From Moniliella sp. 'wahieum' (lineage: Eukaryota > Basidiomycota > Moniliellomycetes > Moniliellales > Moniliellaceae): DNA of 64,000 bases. How positions within the stretch are numbered: position 1 is the stretch's first letter; each line of letters begins with the position of its first letter. Below are positions 46,764 to 59,658 of the stretch, one piece after another. The translations under genes and the position numbers were made by a program. The DNA is taken from assembly GCA_003971905.1 (NCBI GenBank), contig RSEE01000005.1, positions 744,001 through 808,000 of the forward strand, given 5' to 3'. A model generated the notes under the pieces. It saw only the letters and a program-made list of their open reading frames with translations, was not told the DNA's origin and searched no databases.

Positions 46764-49494
46764 ATGGCATCCCCCCGTCTCCGCAGCCCCCACCGCCCGG
46801 AACAGTTCGTCCTGCCCGCCTTGCCTGGATGGCCATCTACCGCATCCGCCCCGCCCCCGTTGCCCCACCCCGCCATCCCCTGCTGCGCATCTCCCGAACG
46901 ATCGCCGCCTGAGTCGCCGCAAGCGCTTGCGGCCGAACCTGCCTCGGCATCACTGGAGGACGGGGACGAGGAGAACGAGAACGAGGACGAGGCAGCCGAT
47001 GAGTCGCCAGTTGACGTTCTGTTTTATTACCGCCATCCATCGGGCTCGGAAGATGGGCTTGCAATGCCCGTTGCTGCCTCTATGGCCCAGATCCGTGCCC
47101 AGATCGGCGTGCTGCGTGGTTCGGCCGACCTGCTGATCGAGCTGCTGCGCCTGCCGCACCCCGACACGTCTGTCGGTGCATCGGACCACTCTTGTTTTAG
47201 CGAGCACCCGGTCTACTCGACCCATTCCTCCTGCCAGCGCGCCTTTAGCTTGTGGCTTGCCCCGCGCACCTGGATGGCCGTTGCGATCGATGTGCCGCGC
47301 TGGGTCAAACCATCGCCCACGTCTGGTACAGGCCAAGTGAAGTGGGTGCACGACACCTGTTGGCGTCCGGATGCCTGGCTCGCTGCCCAATTTGCCTCGG
47401 CATGGGACAGGTGGGTTCTGTTGCACGGGCCCTTGACAGATGATGCGCCTAGTAGCGTGCTCGATGGGTTCTTTGCGCCCTGGGCGGCCAATTTTGACCC
47501 CTACAGCCCTCCCTCGCCCGACCTCCCACCCGCAACGACGGGCACGGGTCACGTCTCAGCACTGGAACTTGCCTTGCAACACCCGGGTCTCTCTCCTGTT
47601 TCCCCTTTTACCACGCATCGCGTTCGCCCCCGCGCTCAGCATGGCTTCCCCCCACCCTACTCCCTTGTTGGAACGGATCCCAGGAGCGGCACCGAGTCCT
47701 CATCCCCCGAACCGGACTCGGACTCGGACACCAACGTGCTCGCCCCCTTGCGGGACACTCTGGCTACGTCGTCTTGGGGCAGACATTTGCCTTGGATTCC
47801 GGCAACCGCCGCTCCGCCTCGTCGGCGCACTAGCGTTTGATAAGGACACGCTCGTCTACCTTGGCTCAGCAAGTGACCTTTCAAGCCGGGATGAGGCATA
47901 CGTGGCGAGCCTGTTGATTGCGCAGGTCCGCGAAAAGTATTGGTATCTTCTTGTGGCCGCCGATGCGGCCCCAGCTGATCGGGCGGCACGGGAGCAGGCG
48001 TTGCGCGAGTACCGCGCGCGCCACCAAGCGTGGGAGACGCGCCAAGCCGAGTTGGCAGCAGCCTCCGCCGCGGACGCTGACGCTGCCGCTGCCGCCGCCG
48101 CCGCCCGGGCCGCGCTTTCCCAGCCCCGTTCGACGCGCAGTACCACTGCGACAGCCTTTGCCAGGCGCCTGTGGCCGTTGACGATGAACCTTCCTGGCGG
48201 TCCGGCTCCCTCGTCCAGTCGGCCTTCGAGCACTGCCATTTCCCTTTCTGGGGCTGCCGAGGACTCGGGTCGCTCAGCCAGTTCGTCCGTCTCGCCGCAC
48301 CCTGCACCAACGCTGACGACCGCCGTGGCGGATGCAGCCACCACCGCGTCGGCTCGGTCGCTGGACGCTGTGAAAGGCACTGCCTCAGCAGCCTTACGCT
48401 TGTGGCCTGCCTGGACGGCACCGCCAGTGCCGCCGGCAAACGAGGGGCATCCGTCCCCTTCCGATCGAGCCGGGAGCCGTGCTTGCCCAAACACCCAAGA
48501 GACGCCGGATCCGCCCCTGACCTCTCTTGGGTGCGCACCGGCACTACCAAGCACAGCCCTGGCCCGTTCGGCCGAGCCGCCCGGCAGCAGTCCGAATGGG
48601 AGCACCCCCTGGCTCCCGCCCACGCACCAGCATCCTCCTCGACCAGGACTTATCTGAACTCCCCCCCGTTTCGATGGATTCCACCATGGCAGTGCCCGAG
48701 GTCGAAGCCGAGCCCTCGCTCCAGCTTCCGGCCCCGAGCGCTGCGCCGCCGTTTACTTGCTTCTCCTTGAGCGGTTGGCCTACGGGTTCGCATCATCAGC
48801 CCGGCCGGGCCAAGGCGCATGTGATTCTGGTACGTGTCCGATTTGGAGTGACCACCGAGCGAGAGCGAGCTAACGAACTAACCGCCCTACCTTCCTCCAG
48901 TACGCTCAAACCGCCGTGGTGCTCGTGTCTCAAGAAGCCGACGGCTCCAAGGACGACGTGCACTACGAGTCCTTCGACAACCTTCGGACCACAGTGTACC
49001 AACACTTGCGCGACCTGGAAAGTTGTGCCCAGGCCTTGGTGCACGCCCCTCGCCCCGCTGCGCCTCCTCGACGACCTGCACGCCGCCAGCCAAGCAAGGC
49101 GGACAGCGAGATGGCCGCCACGGCCCAGGCCATGGGCAGCTTGACTTGTGGCGTGGTGCACACTCCTGCCACGAACCAAGTATGGAACGTGCGCCTGCGC
49201 CAGCCGGCGCCACCACACGTGGACGAAGCTGTAGCGACGACGGCTCGGCGGGTGCTCGATACCCGCTCGGCCGTCGAGGGCGTCGCTGCGCGCCATGCCC
49301 AGTTGCTGGCACTCAGTCCTAGTGTGCTGGAGGTAACCTCGCGCACGTTTGCCCCCCTTGCCTGGATTCGTTCCTCCCGAACTGGCGACCAGGCCGAGCA
49401 GGGCGCGCCCACGGTGCACACCCTCGTTCCCAATGCCCACTTGGGCATGTCGGCTGCCGAGGAGGCGATGCAAACCGCACTGGCGTTGCCCTGA
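46764..49494 (+). CDS. Probable Ccz1-like subunit of the Mon1-Ccz1 Rab7/Ypt7 GEF
   Basis: After a Pro/Ala-rich head and an acidic stretch, a longin-like block reads SPVDVLFYYRHPSGSEDG, ASMAQIRAQIGVLRGSADLL, then FSLWLAPRTWMAVAIDVPRW, RPDAWLAAQFASAWDRWVLL and SSVLDGFFAPWAANFD. This order (FY..., repeated longin helices, W-M-V-V-D strand, later LALAFDKDTLVYLG) resembles fungal Ccz1. Ccz1 with Mon1 activates Ypt7 in endosome/vacuole maturation and autophagy (family knowledge). The C-terminal half includes AHVIL joined to YAQTAVVLVSQEADGSKDDV across a 71-bp intron (48830-48900, with CTAAC at 48870) and stops at 49494. The start is uncertain: ATG 46764 is in frame, but an N-terminal strand may lie in another frame (46547-46900). 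Frame changes near 47830 and 48650 are likely indels. Confidence 0.55.
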
Positions 49495-49776
49495 GCCTTG
49501 AGCGTGAGCGCCTGGGCAATTTGTTCTATCCAATGTTGGCCTTTCTACCGCTGTGCCTACGTGCCACCAGATACCCTGTCCTGGTCCATTTCCGTACGAT
49601 CATTCAGTTGGACAAGAGCGCATGCTCCGTTCATAACATGGCTCGATGCTCGTCGCCTAGGGAGCTGTGGGATAAGGGAGGGACGATCAGGTGAAACGAC
49701 GATCCTATAGGGGGAAAGAGGAGGGGGGGGGGGGAAATGACACCAGCCGTATGAGACTTTCACCAAAGCGCTCCGC
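49495..49776. other. Convergent intergenic spacer CCZ1-like / CLASP
   Basis: About 280 bp between two 3' ends. Contains a G10 homopolymer at about 49725. No feature recognised. Confidence 0.4.
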
Positions 49777-52700
49777 TTAGCGTCCACCACTGCGACGCTT
49801 GGAAAAGTAGTAGAGGATCAAGTCTTGCTGGCTCTGCGTAAGCGGATCGAGAACCCGGAACAACTCGGTCGTCGACTGCAACTCCCGTGCAGCGCTGAGC
49901 ACAGTTGCGTTAGCCACCGCACGAACATCGGCCGCCTTGTGCAGCAGCCCAGCACGCAGGGGTCCGCGCAGACGTGGCAGCTCATCCTCAATCACTCGGC
50001 TGGCATCTGCTCCAGCAGCTTGGCAAAGACTTGGAGGACCAGCTTCAGTACCGCCGCTCCGCTCACCGAATCGTCCTCCTCTGATGGGCAGTGGCTCACC
50101 AGGGTGCGCAAGCACAGCACCGAGTCGGTCTGGCTCGCCCAGGCACTGAGGATGCCCTCACAGGGTGCACCGTACCGTAACGGTTCTTGTGCCAGCGTCG
50201 AATCAAGCGCTAGCTGAACCAGTTGTTCTTGCTGCCCCGACAGGGTGATCGCATCAATCGTGTGGTGCACAGCCAGTCGATGGAGAACAATCAGCGTAGC
50301 TAGCGCCGGCTCAGCCGCGTTGGCCTAGAAACAAAAGGAAGAATGTTAGCACGCACCTCGACAACACAAGAAAGCCGCCACGTACGTTAGCCTTGGCCCG
50401 GACCAAGTCAAACAAACACTGCAGTAGTTCGGCTGTAGCCGCGGGGTGCTGAGCAAGCGGGTGCGAATGGCCCATATCGTCCTGTGCAGGGTAGGATGCC
50501 CAACGGCTCAGCTTGCGGAACAACCTGAGGTCCGGCTCGCCTTCGCGCAGCCGGTGCAGCCAATGTTCGACAGACTCCAGTTCATTCAGAGCGCGACGGT
50601 GCGACCTCGCTTTGTCCTGTACCGGTGGCTGTGGCGACGGCTGCAAATGCTGGTCCCCAGTCCCCGCCGCAAAGCTGACCCTCGGGCAAGGCGCCACCTA
50701 AATCTGTTTCCGCCAGCACGGGCACAGGAGGTAGAGCCTCATTCCTTGGTGCGGTTGCGGAAGTAAGTGTCGTGGCCGGCATCTGGCCACGATTAGTGTG
50801 GTCGTCCCCATCCGAGCTGACAAAACTCACTGGCCTTGCAGGGGGGTCCCCTTCAGGAGCGGGGGGGGCAGGCTCAATGCCAAGTGTCACACCAGGAGCC
50901 GCGACCAATTCCTTGGGAACGGGCGCAGGTGGGGATGCAGCCTCCTCCATCGACACATCGGCCGAGGGCGCTAAAAGGGGGCTGGATGGCATCTCTCTTT
51001 GCCATTGCTCCACCTTGGATTCGGGACTCACCATCTCATGGTGTCCCGAGGGTGAAGGAGGCACTGCGTCCCATTGGATCACTGGTTCCGCAGGGGCAGC
51101 CTCCGAGACTGGCTTGCCCGAGCGCTCCTGGGCCATACGGGCCGAGGCAGCCCCTTGGCCCGAAGCAAAGCGAGACTTGCGCCGCCGGGGGCACGTCGAA
51201 TGGTACTGCCTGCGGAGGTGACAGATGGGGCGCGCTTCCCTGGGGTTGTCTCGTCCTCTGCTTCCTCGCGAGCCGAAAGATCATTCATCAATATCCCCTT
51301 GGTTTTGGGGTCAAGCTTGTTCAACAGCGCTTCGGCATCGCTGCGTGCGGGAGGCAAGGCATGGAACAGCCAGAATGATTTGCGGGCTTCAGCTCGAACG
51401 TCCTTGTTGGAGTCTACCAGTTCATTCCCAATCACTTGAGCCATGGATTCAAGGTTGGCCCGGGCCAAGAACCTGGCCCGTCCCGCGCCATTGGCAGCAG
51501 TGGCGGCCAGCGCTGTTGATCCGGGGCGATATGTGGAAAGGAGCAGCTTGGTGTACCTAGCCAATGCGATGCGGAGTTGAACGTTCTTGTCATTGACCAG
51601 GAATTGTAACGTATGGTAGTAGCCTGGGCGGAACGGGACACATTGCAAAAGTGCGCCAATGGCTGTTTGGGCAGCATTGGCCGTCATCTTCTTGGTACCT
51701 CCACTGACCCGCAGCATTGCCGCAAGGAACACATCGGCCACTCCATTCTGGCCCAACTCGTCATTCAGGCTACCAGAAGTTCCTCAACGAGGGCAATGGA
51801 CTGGATCGCTAGAGTCGTCCGCAAGGTAGACGCCTAAGTAACGCGCAAGGTCAGCCATCTGCATGGAAAGGCAAGTGCTGCAAAAGGGTACTTACTGTCT
51901 TTGCAATTCCGTCTTGAATTAGGCGAATGTTGGCCGGTAAAGCACGCCGTACATCAGGTGGAAGCTCATGGCTGAGCAATCCGCGCAGCTTGAGAATGTC
52001 AGCCTGGCGTGGACCCCAGTTCTTTTCCGTCTCAACCCTTCGAAATGAGGTTCCATGACCAAGAACATCCGATCCAACTCGCCCATACTAGAGATGTAAG
52101 TGTGACTTTCCACACGGGGACCGATCGTCGGCGTATACTCCTTTGACGCCAGAGCGCGATCAGTGGCACCGAGACGGGCTTGGACGCAGCCCGGTCCCCC
52201 GGGCCCGAGGCGGATGCCCCAGAGGCAAGGTCAACCATAAGCGACTCCACCAATGGCTTCCTAATTCCCTGCTTCTCCATTTCGCGGTGCAGCTCAGCAC
52301 GAGCCAAGGGGGCAGTGCGAGAGAAAATAGGCACAATGGCGGCCTTGGCAGCCTCGCGCACCTTAGCGTCGGCATCGGCGAGCGCAGTGACGAGGGGGGC
52401 GTAAAGGGGCGGATGGGGAAGGAGGAATTAGCCTGTTTAATGGATAGAAGAAGAGCCACGCTGGTTTCACGGATACGGGGGTTTTTGGCGTGCAAAGCCT
52501 GGTCGATGTAGGTAGCAACAAACACATCCAGCGGAGTGTCCTGTGCACTTGCCCGAGGGCCGGTGGGAGGGTGAGGAAGAGCGACGACGAGCGCTGCCAG
52601 GGCCTGGACAGCCTCGGAAGCGGCTGTTTTGGTCTTGACCTTGGCATCGCCCAGCCGTTCAACAGCAAGCGAGGCGGCGTGGTGGGTGAAGAAGCGGGCG

Positions 52701-53044
52701 AGGCGGAGGGCATGGGCAACGAGGCCCGGCTCGTCGGCTACAGCTGCAGTCTCGATGCGCAGACGGGTGGCATAGGTGGCCACGAGCGCAAACGCGGTGG
52801 CAGCCACGTCCTGGTGTGCGGCGCGAAGCGAGGTGCGTAGCGCGTCGAGAAGCGCCTGGGCGTCAGGGAGGGGCGCGGACACGCGCAGCGCGACGCCAGC
52901 AGCGTCGAGGGCAGCGACCTTGGTGGCAGGGTCGATGCTGTCGGCGCGGGCGAGGGCGGCAAGGACATCGGCGTCGGTGACGGCGGGAGGCTGGACGCCA
53001 GCGTCGACATCGGCGTCGGTGTCGACATCCATGGCAGCATGCAT
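49777..53044 (-). CDS. CLASP family microtubule plus-end protein (Stu1/Cls1-like)
   Basis: The start ATG at 53044 gives MHAAMDVDTDADVDAG. HEAT/TOG-type helices follow: LVAHALRLARFFTHHAASLA, VERLGDAKVKTKTAASEAVQ and HAKNPRIRETSVALLLSIKQ. The CLASP_N region reads SSMGELDRMFLVMEPHFEG, NWGPRQADILKLRGLLSHEL, LASLRTTLAIQSIALVEELL, LGQNGVADVFLAAMLRVSGG and LQFLVNDKNVQLRIALARYT. A Ser/Pro-rich middle and a C-terminal helical segment end in DPLTQSQQDLILYYFSKR, stop at 49777. Introns are visible at about 51836-51893 (GTAAGT...CTTAG) and 50325-50388 (GTACGT...TCTAG). CLASPs stabilise spindle and kinetochore microtubules. Frame shifts near 52430, 52180, 51060 and 50690 look like indels. It is divergent from the glycerate kinase gene. 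Confidence 0.85.
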
Positions 53045-53943
53045 GGCGAGGGCGATGGTGGGAGGAGGCAGCGAGCCGAGCAGGCGATGGCCGCCTGTCG
53101 CCCCAGCCGAGCCTCCAGCCGATGAGCCCAGCAGGACGCGCCACCCTCAACATTTCAATTGGGCCGGACCGTGGCCGTCGACCAGCCAGCAGGGCACGCT
53201 TGCTCGCCATCGCATGCTTCCTCTTCCGCGCCGCTTGGACCGCCTCGTGGACCGCGCCGCCCCATCCATTTCTCCTGGGACGAACCAGCAGGATGCATTC
53301 TGCAGCAGCGCCCCCAGCCAGCGGTGCGCCGCTGCCGCCTCGCTCGAGGACGGCCTGTGGCACGCAGCCACCGCCCGGACATAATAGACCCGGTCAGCGT
53401 GCCAGCGTGGAGCGGACGGTGCGGCGGGGCAAGGGCCACGCTGCCGCATTGGCTACCAGCGTCAGGCGGACATCGCATACCTCTCACCTCTGCTATGTGA
53501 GAGCAGACGGCCTGGGGCTTTGCTTGCGCCGACCGGACTATAAGCTTTGACGCCGCAATCATATAACATCCCTGCCAGCCGCCCGCCCCACACGTCCAAA
53601 CTCCCATCGACCCAGCGCCGTCAGTCGCGCACGGGACCCCGGCGGAGTCGCTGGAAGCAACCCCGACCGCAGCGAGGACAGCAACCATGCCGTCGGTGTT
53701 GGCGGTGGTGTCGGTCGTGGCGGCGCTGGCCAGTGTCGTGGCCAGCGGGCAGAAGCAGCCGTCGCCCACGCCCACGCAGCTGCACCTCACCCACGCTGGG
53801 CGGCGGAACGTACGTAAGCAGCCTGCCTCCCCGCTCCGGCCGGCGCGGTATCAGCGCTGCCCCCCCCGCCCCGCCCCGCCTGGCCCGGCCACGAAGCAGA
53901 CAAGCACCCGACGCCGCCCAGCACCACGACGCGGACGACGACG
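53045..53943. other. Divergent intergenic region CLASP / glycerate kinase
   Basis: About 900 bp. GACTATAAGC at 53536-53545 is a TATA-like site 400 bp upstream of the kinase start. Several long overlapping open frames here have no recognisable product and reflect GC richness. Confidence 0.4.
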
Positions 53944-55314
53944 ATGGCGCGTGCGGCGCGCGATCCAACGGCCGCGCTGGCCATGGCGTGGCGCAAACAG
54001 CCTGACCGCAAGCCCAGCGAGCGCGATATGCTCTCCATGTGGCCCGTCAGTAGCTGGCAGCTGTGCCGCAACTTTGTTCTCTCCCAGCTCGCCCTCCGCC
54101 CGCCCGGCGCGCGTACCCACCCCCTCGTTGTCGGTGTCCAAGGCCCGCAAGGTAGTGGTGCGTCCGTTTCGTTCCTGTTCTTCTCCCCGATTCTGCCGTG
54201 CGCAACCGATCCTTGTCTGTCGGACTAGCTGATGGGCTGGCGGGGCTGACCCAGCTGTACCACTTCTTCCAGGCAAGAGCACCCTCGTCCACCGTCTTGC
54301 TGCCGAACTGAGTTCGGGCGGATACCGTCTGCGCGTCGCGGTGCTGAGCATTGATGATCTGTACCTCCCCGCCGACATACTCGCACGCATGCGGGCAGCC
54401 GAACCGGACAACGCATTGCTGGCCGGGCGGGGGCTGCCGGGCACACATGACGTGGCGCTCGGCGAGAGAATCCTGCGCAATGTGCGCAACCTACCTCCGC
54501 TACCCCATGACGCCGCTGAGGATGAGGCGTACGACCCAGTCTACATCCAATCCGCCGAGGAGGCGCGCTTGCCCATGTACGACAAGGGAGCTTTAGACGG
54601 TCGGGGCGATCGATCGTCAATGCCGCACATCGTGCCCCGTCCCCGTCAATTGGACGTGTTCCTCATTGAGGGGTGGTGTCTCGGCTATGCACCGCTGGGT
54701 CCTGCGGGGGTGGCAAAGTGGTACGAAGAAGCGCAACGCAAAGCCGACGCGGGCGGAGTACGGCGCGCGTGCTGGACCACACGTTGGAACAACTGCAGGC
54801 AGTGGATGAGGCACTGGCCACGTATGCGCGACGCTGGTGCGTGTACCTTGATGCCCTAGTCCAGCTCTGGCCTGTGGTGGGGGAGCGGGCGGCACGGAGG
54901 CAGGCAATGAAGCAGATGCTTCGCAGGCGGCCTGGAGCCATGTACATGATTGGCGGTTGGAGGGCGAACGCAAGCTGCGGAATGAGACGGGGCGAGGCAT
55001 GGATGACGCCCAGACAGAGGCGTTCCTAGCACGATATATGCCCGCTTATGAGTTGTGGGGGCGGAAGGCACGGTGGTGCCATTGGCGGAGCACTCAATGC
55101 TGGGCCCGAGCCCTGAAACGGACCGAACAAGCATGTCGGGGGCGGACACAACATCTGACGGACCAGCTGTTGTTTCACGATCACCATCGCGATCCGACTC
55201 CCAATCGGCGGATGAGGCGGAGGACGTGGAACCCTTGCCGCACATGCCCCCCGCGCGCATTCTCGGATCGACCTCAACGCGGAACGTTCAGTGGAAGAAT
55301 GCTCGCTGCGCTAG
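53944..55314 (+). CDS. D-glycerate 3-kinase (Tda10/GLYK-type P-loop kinase)
   Basis: Phosphorylates glycerate, returning photorespiratory-type or serine-derived carbon to glycolysis; the role is inferred from family. The N-terminal WPVSSWQLCRNFVLSQL leads to a Walker A site split by a 115-bp intron (54158-54272): GVQGPQGSG then KSTLVHRLAAELSS. Next come VLSIDDLYLPADILARMRA, GLPGTHDVALGERILRNVRN, LPMYDKGALDGRGDR and the Walker B-like DVFLIEGWCLGY. The later part includes YARRWCVYLDALVQLW, DWRLEGERKLRNETGRGMDD and FLARYMPAYELWG. The C-terminus reads RIDLNAERSVEECSLR, stop at 55312-55314. Frame shifts near 54760, 54940, 55055 and 55265 are taken as indels. The insert between YELWG and the final strand is Ser/Asp-rich and longer than usual. 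Confidence 0.85.
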
Positions 55315-55670
55315 AGGCTTGTTTGTTATACGCATGTGTGGTGCACATGGAAGATGTCGTAGCGAGGACCCTTCCTTGTTTGACTGTCATCGGTGCGCCT
55401 CCACACCCCAGTCTCACATGTCACAGAAGATTCTGAACCAACGAAGAACACTGTTGAAAGCTGCTCTGGCGAGCGTTACTAGCGTATAGAGGCAGATTAT
55501 AGTCTCAGGAGTTGACCTTTGACACAGCCTTCGCACCTGTGTTGTGATAAAGGAGAGACAGCTTCCTTCGACCGTCCCTGTACCGTGAGCAGGCAAAACA
55601 ACTAGAAGTACTATCAGCCTCCCCTGTGCCTTGTCCTTTCTCCAGTGCCTCTTTTGCCATCCTGTCGGTG

Positions 55671-55910
55671 TTGAGCCATCGGGTGGCTCGTGCTTTGGCC
55701 AATAATGTCCCTTCAGTTCCTCCTCAAGCCTGGGAGTTTCGTTGTTTTAACTCTCTTGTTTTTACTTGTTCCGCAGCTTAGCCCCTGGTGGCAACTCGCT
55801 GCTTGTTGTTCCTCTGCATGCGTTGCTGGTTGGCTTAGACCACCACCACCACCAGTGATATTGCATCACCCTCGAGGACCATCAGGACTCCAGGTCTCAT
55901 CATCCTGTGT
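55671..55910 (+). repeat. Dispersed repeat of unknown class, copy B
   Basis: Partner of 42149-42370. This copy is slightly longer and adds a CCACCACCACCACCAG run where copy A has CCACCACTAG. Located in a low-GC island. Confidence 0.6.
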
Positions 55911-56548
55911 TTGCCCCACCCCACCGCTATCTCTTCACGACTGATATCGCTTTCAGTGGATACTTCAATCACTTAGTTATTGTGCTCGTGACCAGCTCCA
56001 CTATCTTTGGCCATCTGGAGCGTGGTCACTGTTGTGGTCACGGCGCAACACACCACAACTCGTTGGGGGCTAAAAAAAGTCGGGGGTAGCTTTTTTCCCC
56101 TGTGGCTGTAAATCCGGGGCCTCTAACCACCACGTTGTCACAGGCCTAGCTAGCGATGCTGGCGATGAGGGATGGAGATGGCATTCAAGAGCTAAGGAGA
56201 GCTAGAGCTATGGGCCTTGATAGGCTCCTGGGCTGGAGGCCAATGGAAGCTCGTGGAAGGTCCGGAACTCACTGCCCCGAGGTGCACTGTGTGCATCGGG
56301 CCACGTGTCACTGAAGGCCGATGGGCTCTAGACCACTGGTGGTCAACACACGTTCAGGTCCAATGTCGCTCATCGCCGCCTTCATGCAATGCCTCAGGCC
56401 CTCAGGTCGCTGTCCTGTCTTTTCCCGGTTCCTTCATGAAGGAGGTCTGTAGATTCCTGAGTCAATCAACTAAAAGGATGTTTGAAGCTTAAAGGCTGCC
56501 GTGCGTATCGATTGTCCAAAATGGGGTGACGAGCGTGACGTGTGATGC

Positions 56549-56560
56549 GTGACATGTGAC
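56549..56560 (-). promoter_or_regulatory. GTCACATGTCAC motif, copy 4 (reverse orientation)
   Basis: Plus strand reads GTGACATGTGAC, the exact reverse complement of the other copies, preceded by GTGATGCGTGAC. The nearest downstream gene starts about 1.2 kb away. Confidence 0.4.
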
Positions 56561-57777
56561 ACCGTGTGATACTCACCTCTGACAATTGAAACCGATGATG
56601 TATGTGATGCATGACAATCATCTTACGTAGGTGGATGATCGCCTGGTTAGGGTTACAGGTGGAGGCCAGCACCTGCTCATTTCAAATTGCAAAAGGAACA
56701 AATTTTCTCACTATTTATTCTGCTCTCTTCGTCGCCTCCGTCTGTTGCGTCTCCACCACCACCACTACCGACCTTTCCGCTTTGTTCGATGTGTGAACAC
56801 TACTGGTAATGGTAAGCCTCCTTCCTCCTTCCCATCCTCCTTAAGGATGAATCATTTTCACAGACCTGAACCGATCGCTTCGGCGAGGTGCGGCCAACCT
56901 ATATTGCCTTTTCTGATCTTTCGTCTCCTCACCTTCCGGTGTGGGTCATGGATGTGCATGTGAAACCTTGTGCTGACGTTTCTTTCTTGTGTTCGTCTGC
57001 TCTAGTATCTCTCTGTCCTGCCTTGGCTATGCATGCGTACTCTGAACAACTGTGTGTGTGTTTGTATGTAGTGGTTATATATACGTGCTCTTGATCGCAC
57101 TGGCGCTACAAGATGATATCGTGTGAGTTCTGTGTAGCATCCTTGTATGCGCGCTACAGCATCCCAGGCGCGCACCGCAAGCATGCGAAAAAGGACGATA
57201 GCAAAAGCGCGCACTTACGACGCCTGGTCTGCCCCCGCCGCTCATTCGTGGTAGGTGTGCGTCCGCCTGACCGCTCGGCGGCGAGTGGCGGCGCCAACAA
57301 CTGGCCAGCTCGGGCGCGCGTGAGGCGAGGGCCGCGCGCAGGCAACGAATGGGTGGGCAGCGCGGTGGGGGTGGCCCGAGTACGTGAGTGGCAGCGCGGC
57401 CGGTGTGGTTCACGTCAGCACGTGCGCGCGCCGGCACAGGGCCAGTGTGCGGCCGGGTCCGCCCGCTGAGGCGGTGGCTGGTGGGGCGGGCAACGGGGGG
57501 GGCCGGGTGCTAGTGGCTAGTGCCTACTGGCTACTGCCCACGGCGATTTGCCAGCTGCTATCCCCTTGCTAATCCCCAGTTTGCTCTCCGCGCAGCCCAG
57601 CGGCAGCCAGACGGCCGCCAGCACACCCGCCTTCAGGCTCCCCCGCCGCCACTGCCTTACTGGTGCGCATGTCGCCGTTCCTCCGCCCGTGTCGGACGCC
57701 CCCCCAGCATCCGCGTCCGGCGCAACGGCCGCTCCGAGCCCTTCCACCCAAACACCCCCCCCCGCGCCCCATCGACC

Positions 57778-59658
57778 ATGGCCACTCGCCGACGCCCGCC
57801 CACCTCGCCCCGCTCTGCTCAGCTCGCGCCGCCATCGCTCCCCTGCGCTACAGCTCACCAGCCCCTCCCTCCGCCCTCCCCCGGCCACGGCGCCGCCCCA
57901 CCGCGCCCCGCGCCATCGGCCCCCTCTTCCACACTCCCTCGCCAGCCAGCGCGCGCACCGCCCCAAAGCGCCTGCCCCGCGCCAACGTCGCTGCCCAGAC
58001 CCCGTCGCGTGCGCGCGTCGACATGTCGGCCCTGTTCCCGGACGCCGGGCCCGCCCCCCCTCGCGCCGCGACCCGGCGCTTCCACCCGCCCCGCCTATGG
58101 CCTCGCAGCCCCCCCGGGAGCGTCGTCAGCGCCGGCCCGACCCCCGCGCGACCGGCCGTGCGCAAGGTGCAGAGCACCAACAACGTTGCCCATCCCCCTC
58201 CCACCTGGACCGGCTCTCGCCGAGGCCTCTCTCCCACTCCCAGCGCTGGCCCGCCCATTGCCCAAGCGCACGTCCACCCCTCGCTCATCGCCGTCTCCCC
58301 ACCGCTGGCTGCGATCTCCACCAGCCCCTTGGGCCCGGCCTCACGCACCGACGCAAACCACATCACCTTCTCTCGTGGCGGACAGGGACATGCCCGCAGC
58401 ATCAGCAGCATTAGCGGCTCCAATGGCCATCCAGCTGCTCCGCGCGTGCCACGAAGCAGGAGCAACAGCGCGGCCAGCACCCCCTCCGCGGCAGGCGGGG
58501 AGCCTGTAGTGCCCCCTCCAGCCCCGTAAGCAGCATATATAATGCCCAACCGGGCGCAGCATGCAGACCCTGACCCTGAGCTGTGATGGGGCGCAGGCAC
58601 TGGAAGCCGTCTCCGAGGTGGGCGAGCCGACGCTCAATTCTACTCTCCCAGACCGGGGTGGTCATCGAGCAGGAGCCAAGCCGAGGCTGCAACGCTCAAG
58701 CTCGAGGAAGAAGCCAAGAAAGATCGCAAGATCCTGACCTCGAAATCTCTAACCGCAGTCTCTTGACCATCAACGAAGCACTCGAGGTGACCAAGTTGCA
58801 GCAGGCACAGGAGATTCGTGAGCTCAAGCGCCGCTTGCGCCAGTTCAAGCTCGATGGCCCCTTGGGGGAAGAGATGTCATGGGAAGAATCAAGCGAGGAA
58901 GCCTCTGCCTCTGATGAATCGGGGAGTGAATGGGACGAGGAACATGGCTCTGGGACCAAGGATCCACCGCTCAATTTACGGAGGACCCAGTGTTGGCCAC
59001 ACTGAATCTTCGATGCCGCAAGTTGGTAGAGGAGATGACAACGCGCGCCAGAGCAGCGTTGGCCTTTGAGCCATCCAAGGGCCATGTGGGCACGGCGGCA
59101 AAGTCCTTCACCCTGCCAAGTCGCTGCTTTGCGGGCCAACACGACCCTGGAGGAATCGATCGACTTGACCGAAGACGCCTCCCTATCTTTGGATGTTACC
59201 GGGGAAGAGAATGGGTCCCCTTCCCGGCCCATCAGTCCCAGTGGGGCCCGCGTCACCTCCCACCCCAGTGCGATGGAGAGTGATGGATCGCGCGGCACCA
59301 TCGCCAGCGATACGGATGCAACGGACGATTCGATTAGTGCCTCCATTCCGCTGCCCAGATCGTGGCGCGCGTGCCATCGCATACCATTCTTCCCCCCAAA
59401 GTGTCCCTTCGCCACTCCACCCCGCCCGCCGGCGAGTTCCATGGGCATGACCTGCTGAACGGAGGCATTGTCGTCCTCGGCTCGGACGATGCGACGAGAT
59501 GGAATGACTGTCAATGGTGCAGTGTCCCCGTTCTGCCTGCCGCTTCCCTAGGCACCGTTGCGTCCACCTTGCGTCCCCCAAGGCCGGCGCAGCCACGGAG
59601 ATCGAATGTAGTCAGATCTTTCGATCGATTGATCTCTTTTCCTGAGAAAAGGGACTAA
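57778..59658 (+). CDS. Conserved fungal coiled-coil protein of unknown function
   Basis: Starts MATRRRPPTSPRSAQLAPPS, a Pro/Ser-rich head; after a frame change RARVDMSALFPD appears, then a long Ser/Pro stretch. An intron at 58526-58596 (GTAAGC...GCGCAG, 71 bp) precedes ALEAVSEVGEPTLNST. The best conserved part is a coiled coil: AATLKLEEEAKKDRKIL, DLEISNRSLLTINEALEVTK and LQQAQEIRELKRRLRQF. An acidic Ser/Glu stretch (WEESSEEASASDESGSEWDE) follows, then LRCRKLVEEMTTRARAALAF and a Ser/Asp-rich tail. I have seen this LEISN-SLL-IN coiled coil in unannotated fungal proteins; no function is established. The C-terminal end is uncertain (59458 or 59658) because of frame changes. Confidence 0.6.

Larger units (their letters stand above)
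55315..57777. other. 2.5-kb gene-poor, lower-GC region with a dispersed repeat
   Basis: Contains GTGACATGTGAC at 56549-56560, repeat copy B at 55671-55910, a telomere-like GGTTAGGGTTA at 56645-56655 and short trinucleotide runs (CCACCA at 55850 and 56753). GC drops noticeably between 55400 and 57100. Beyond 57200 GC rises into the promoter and leader of the next gene. No gene recognised. Confidence 0.5.

Noticed and set aside
56645-56655. Telomere or interstitial telomeric repeat
   Set aside because: Fewer than two TTAGGG units; could be a lone telobox or chance.
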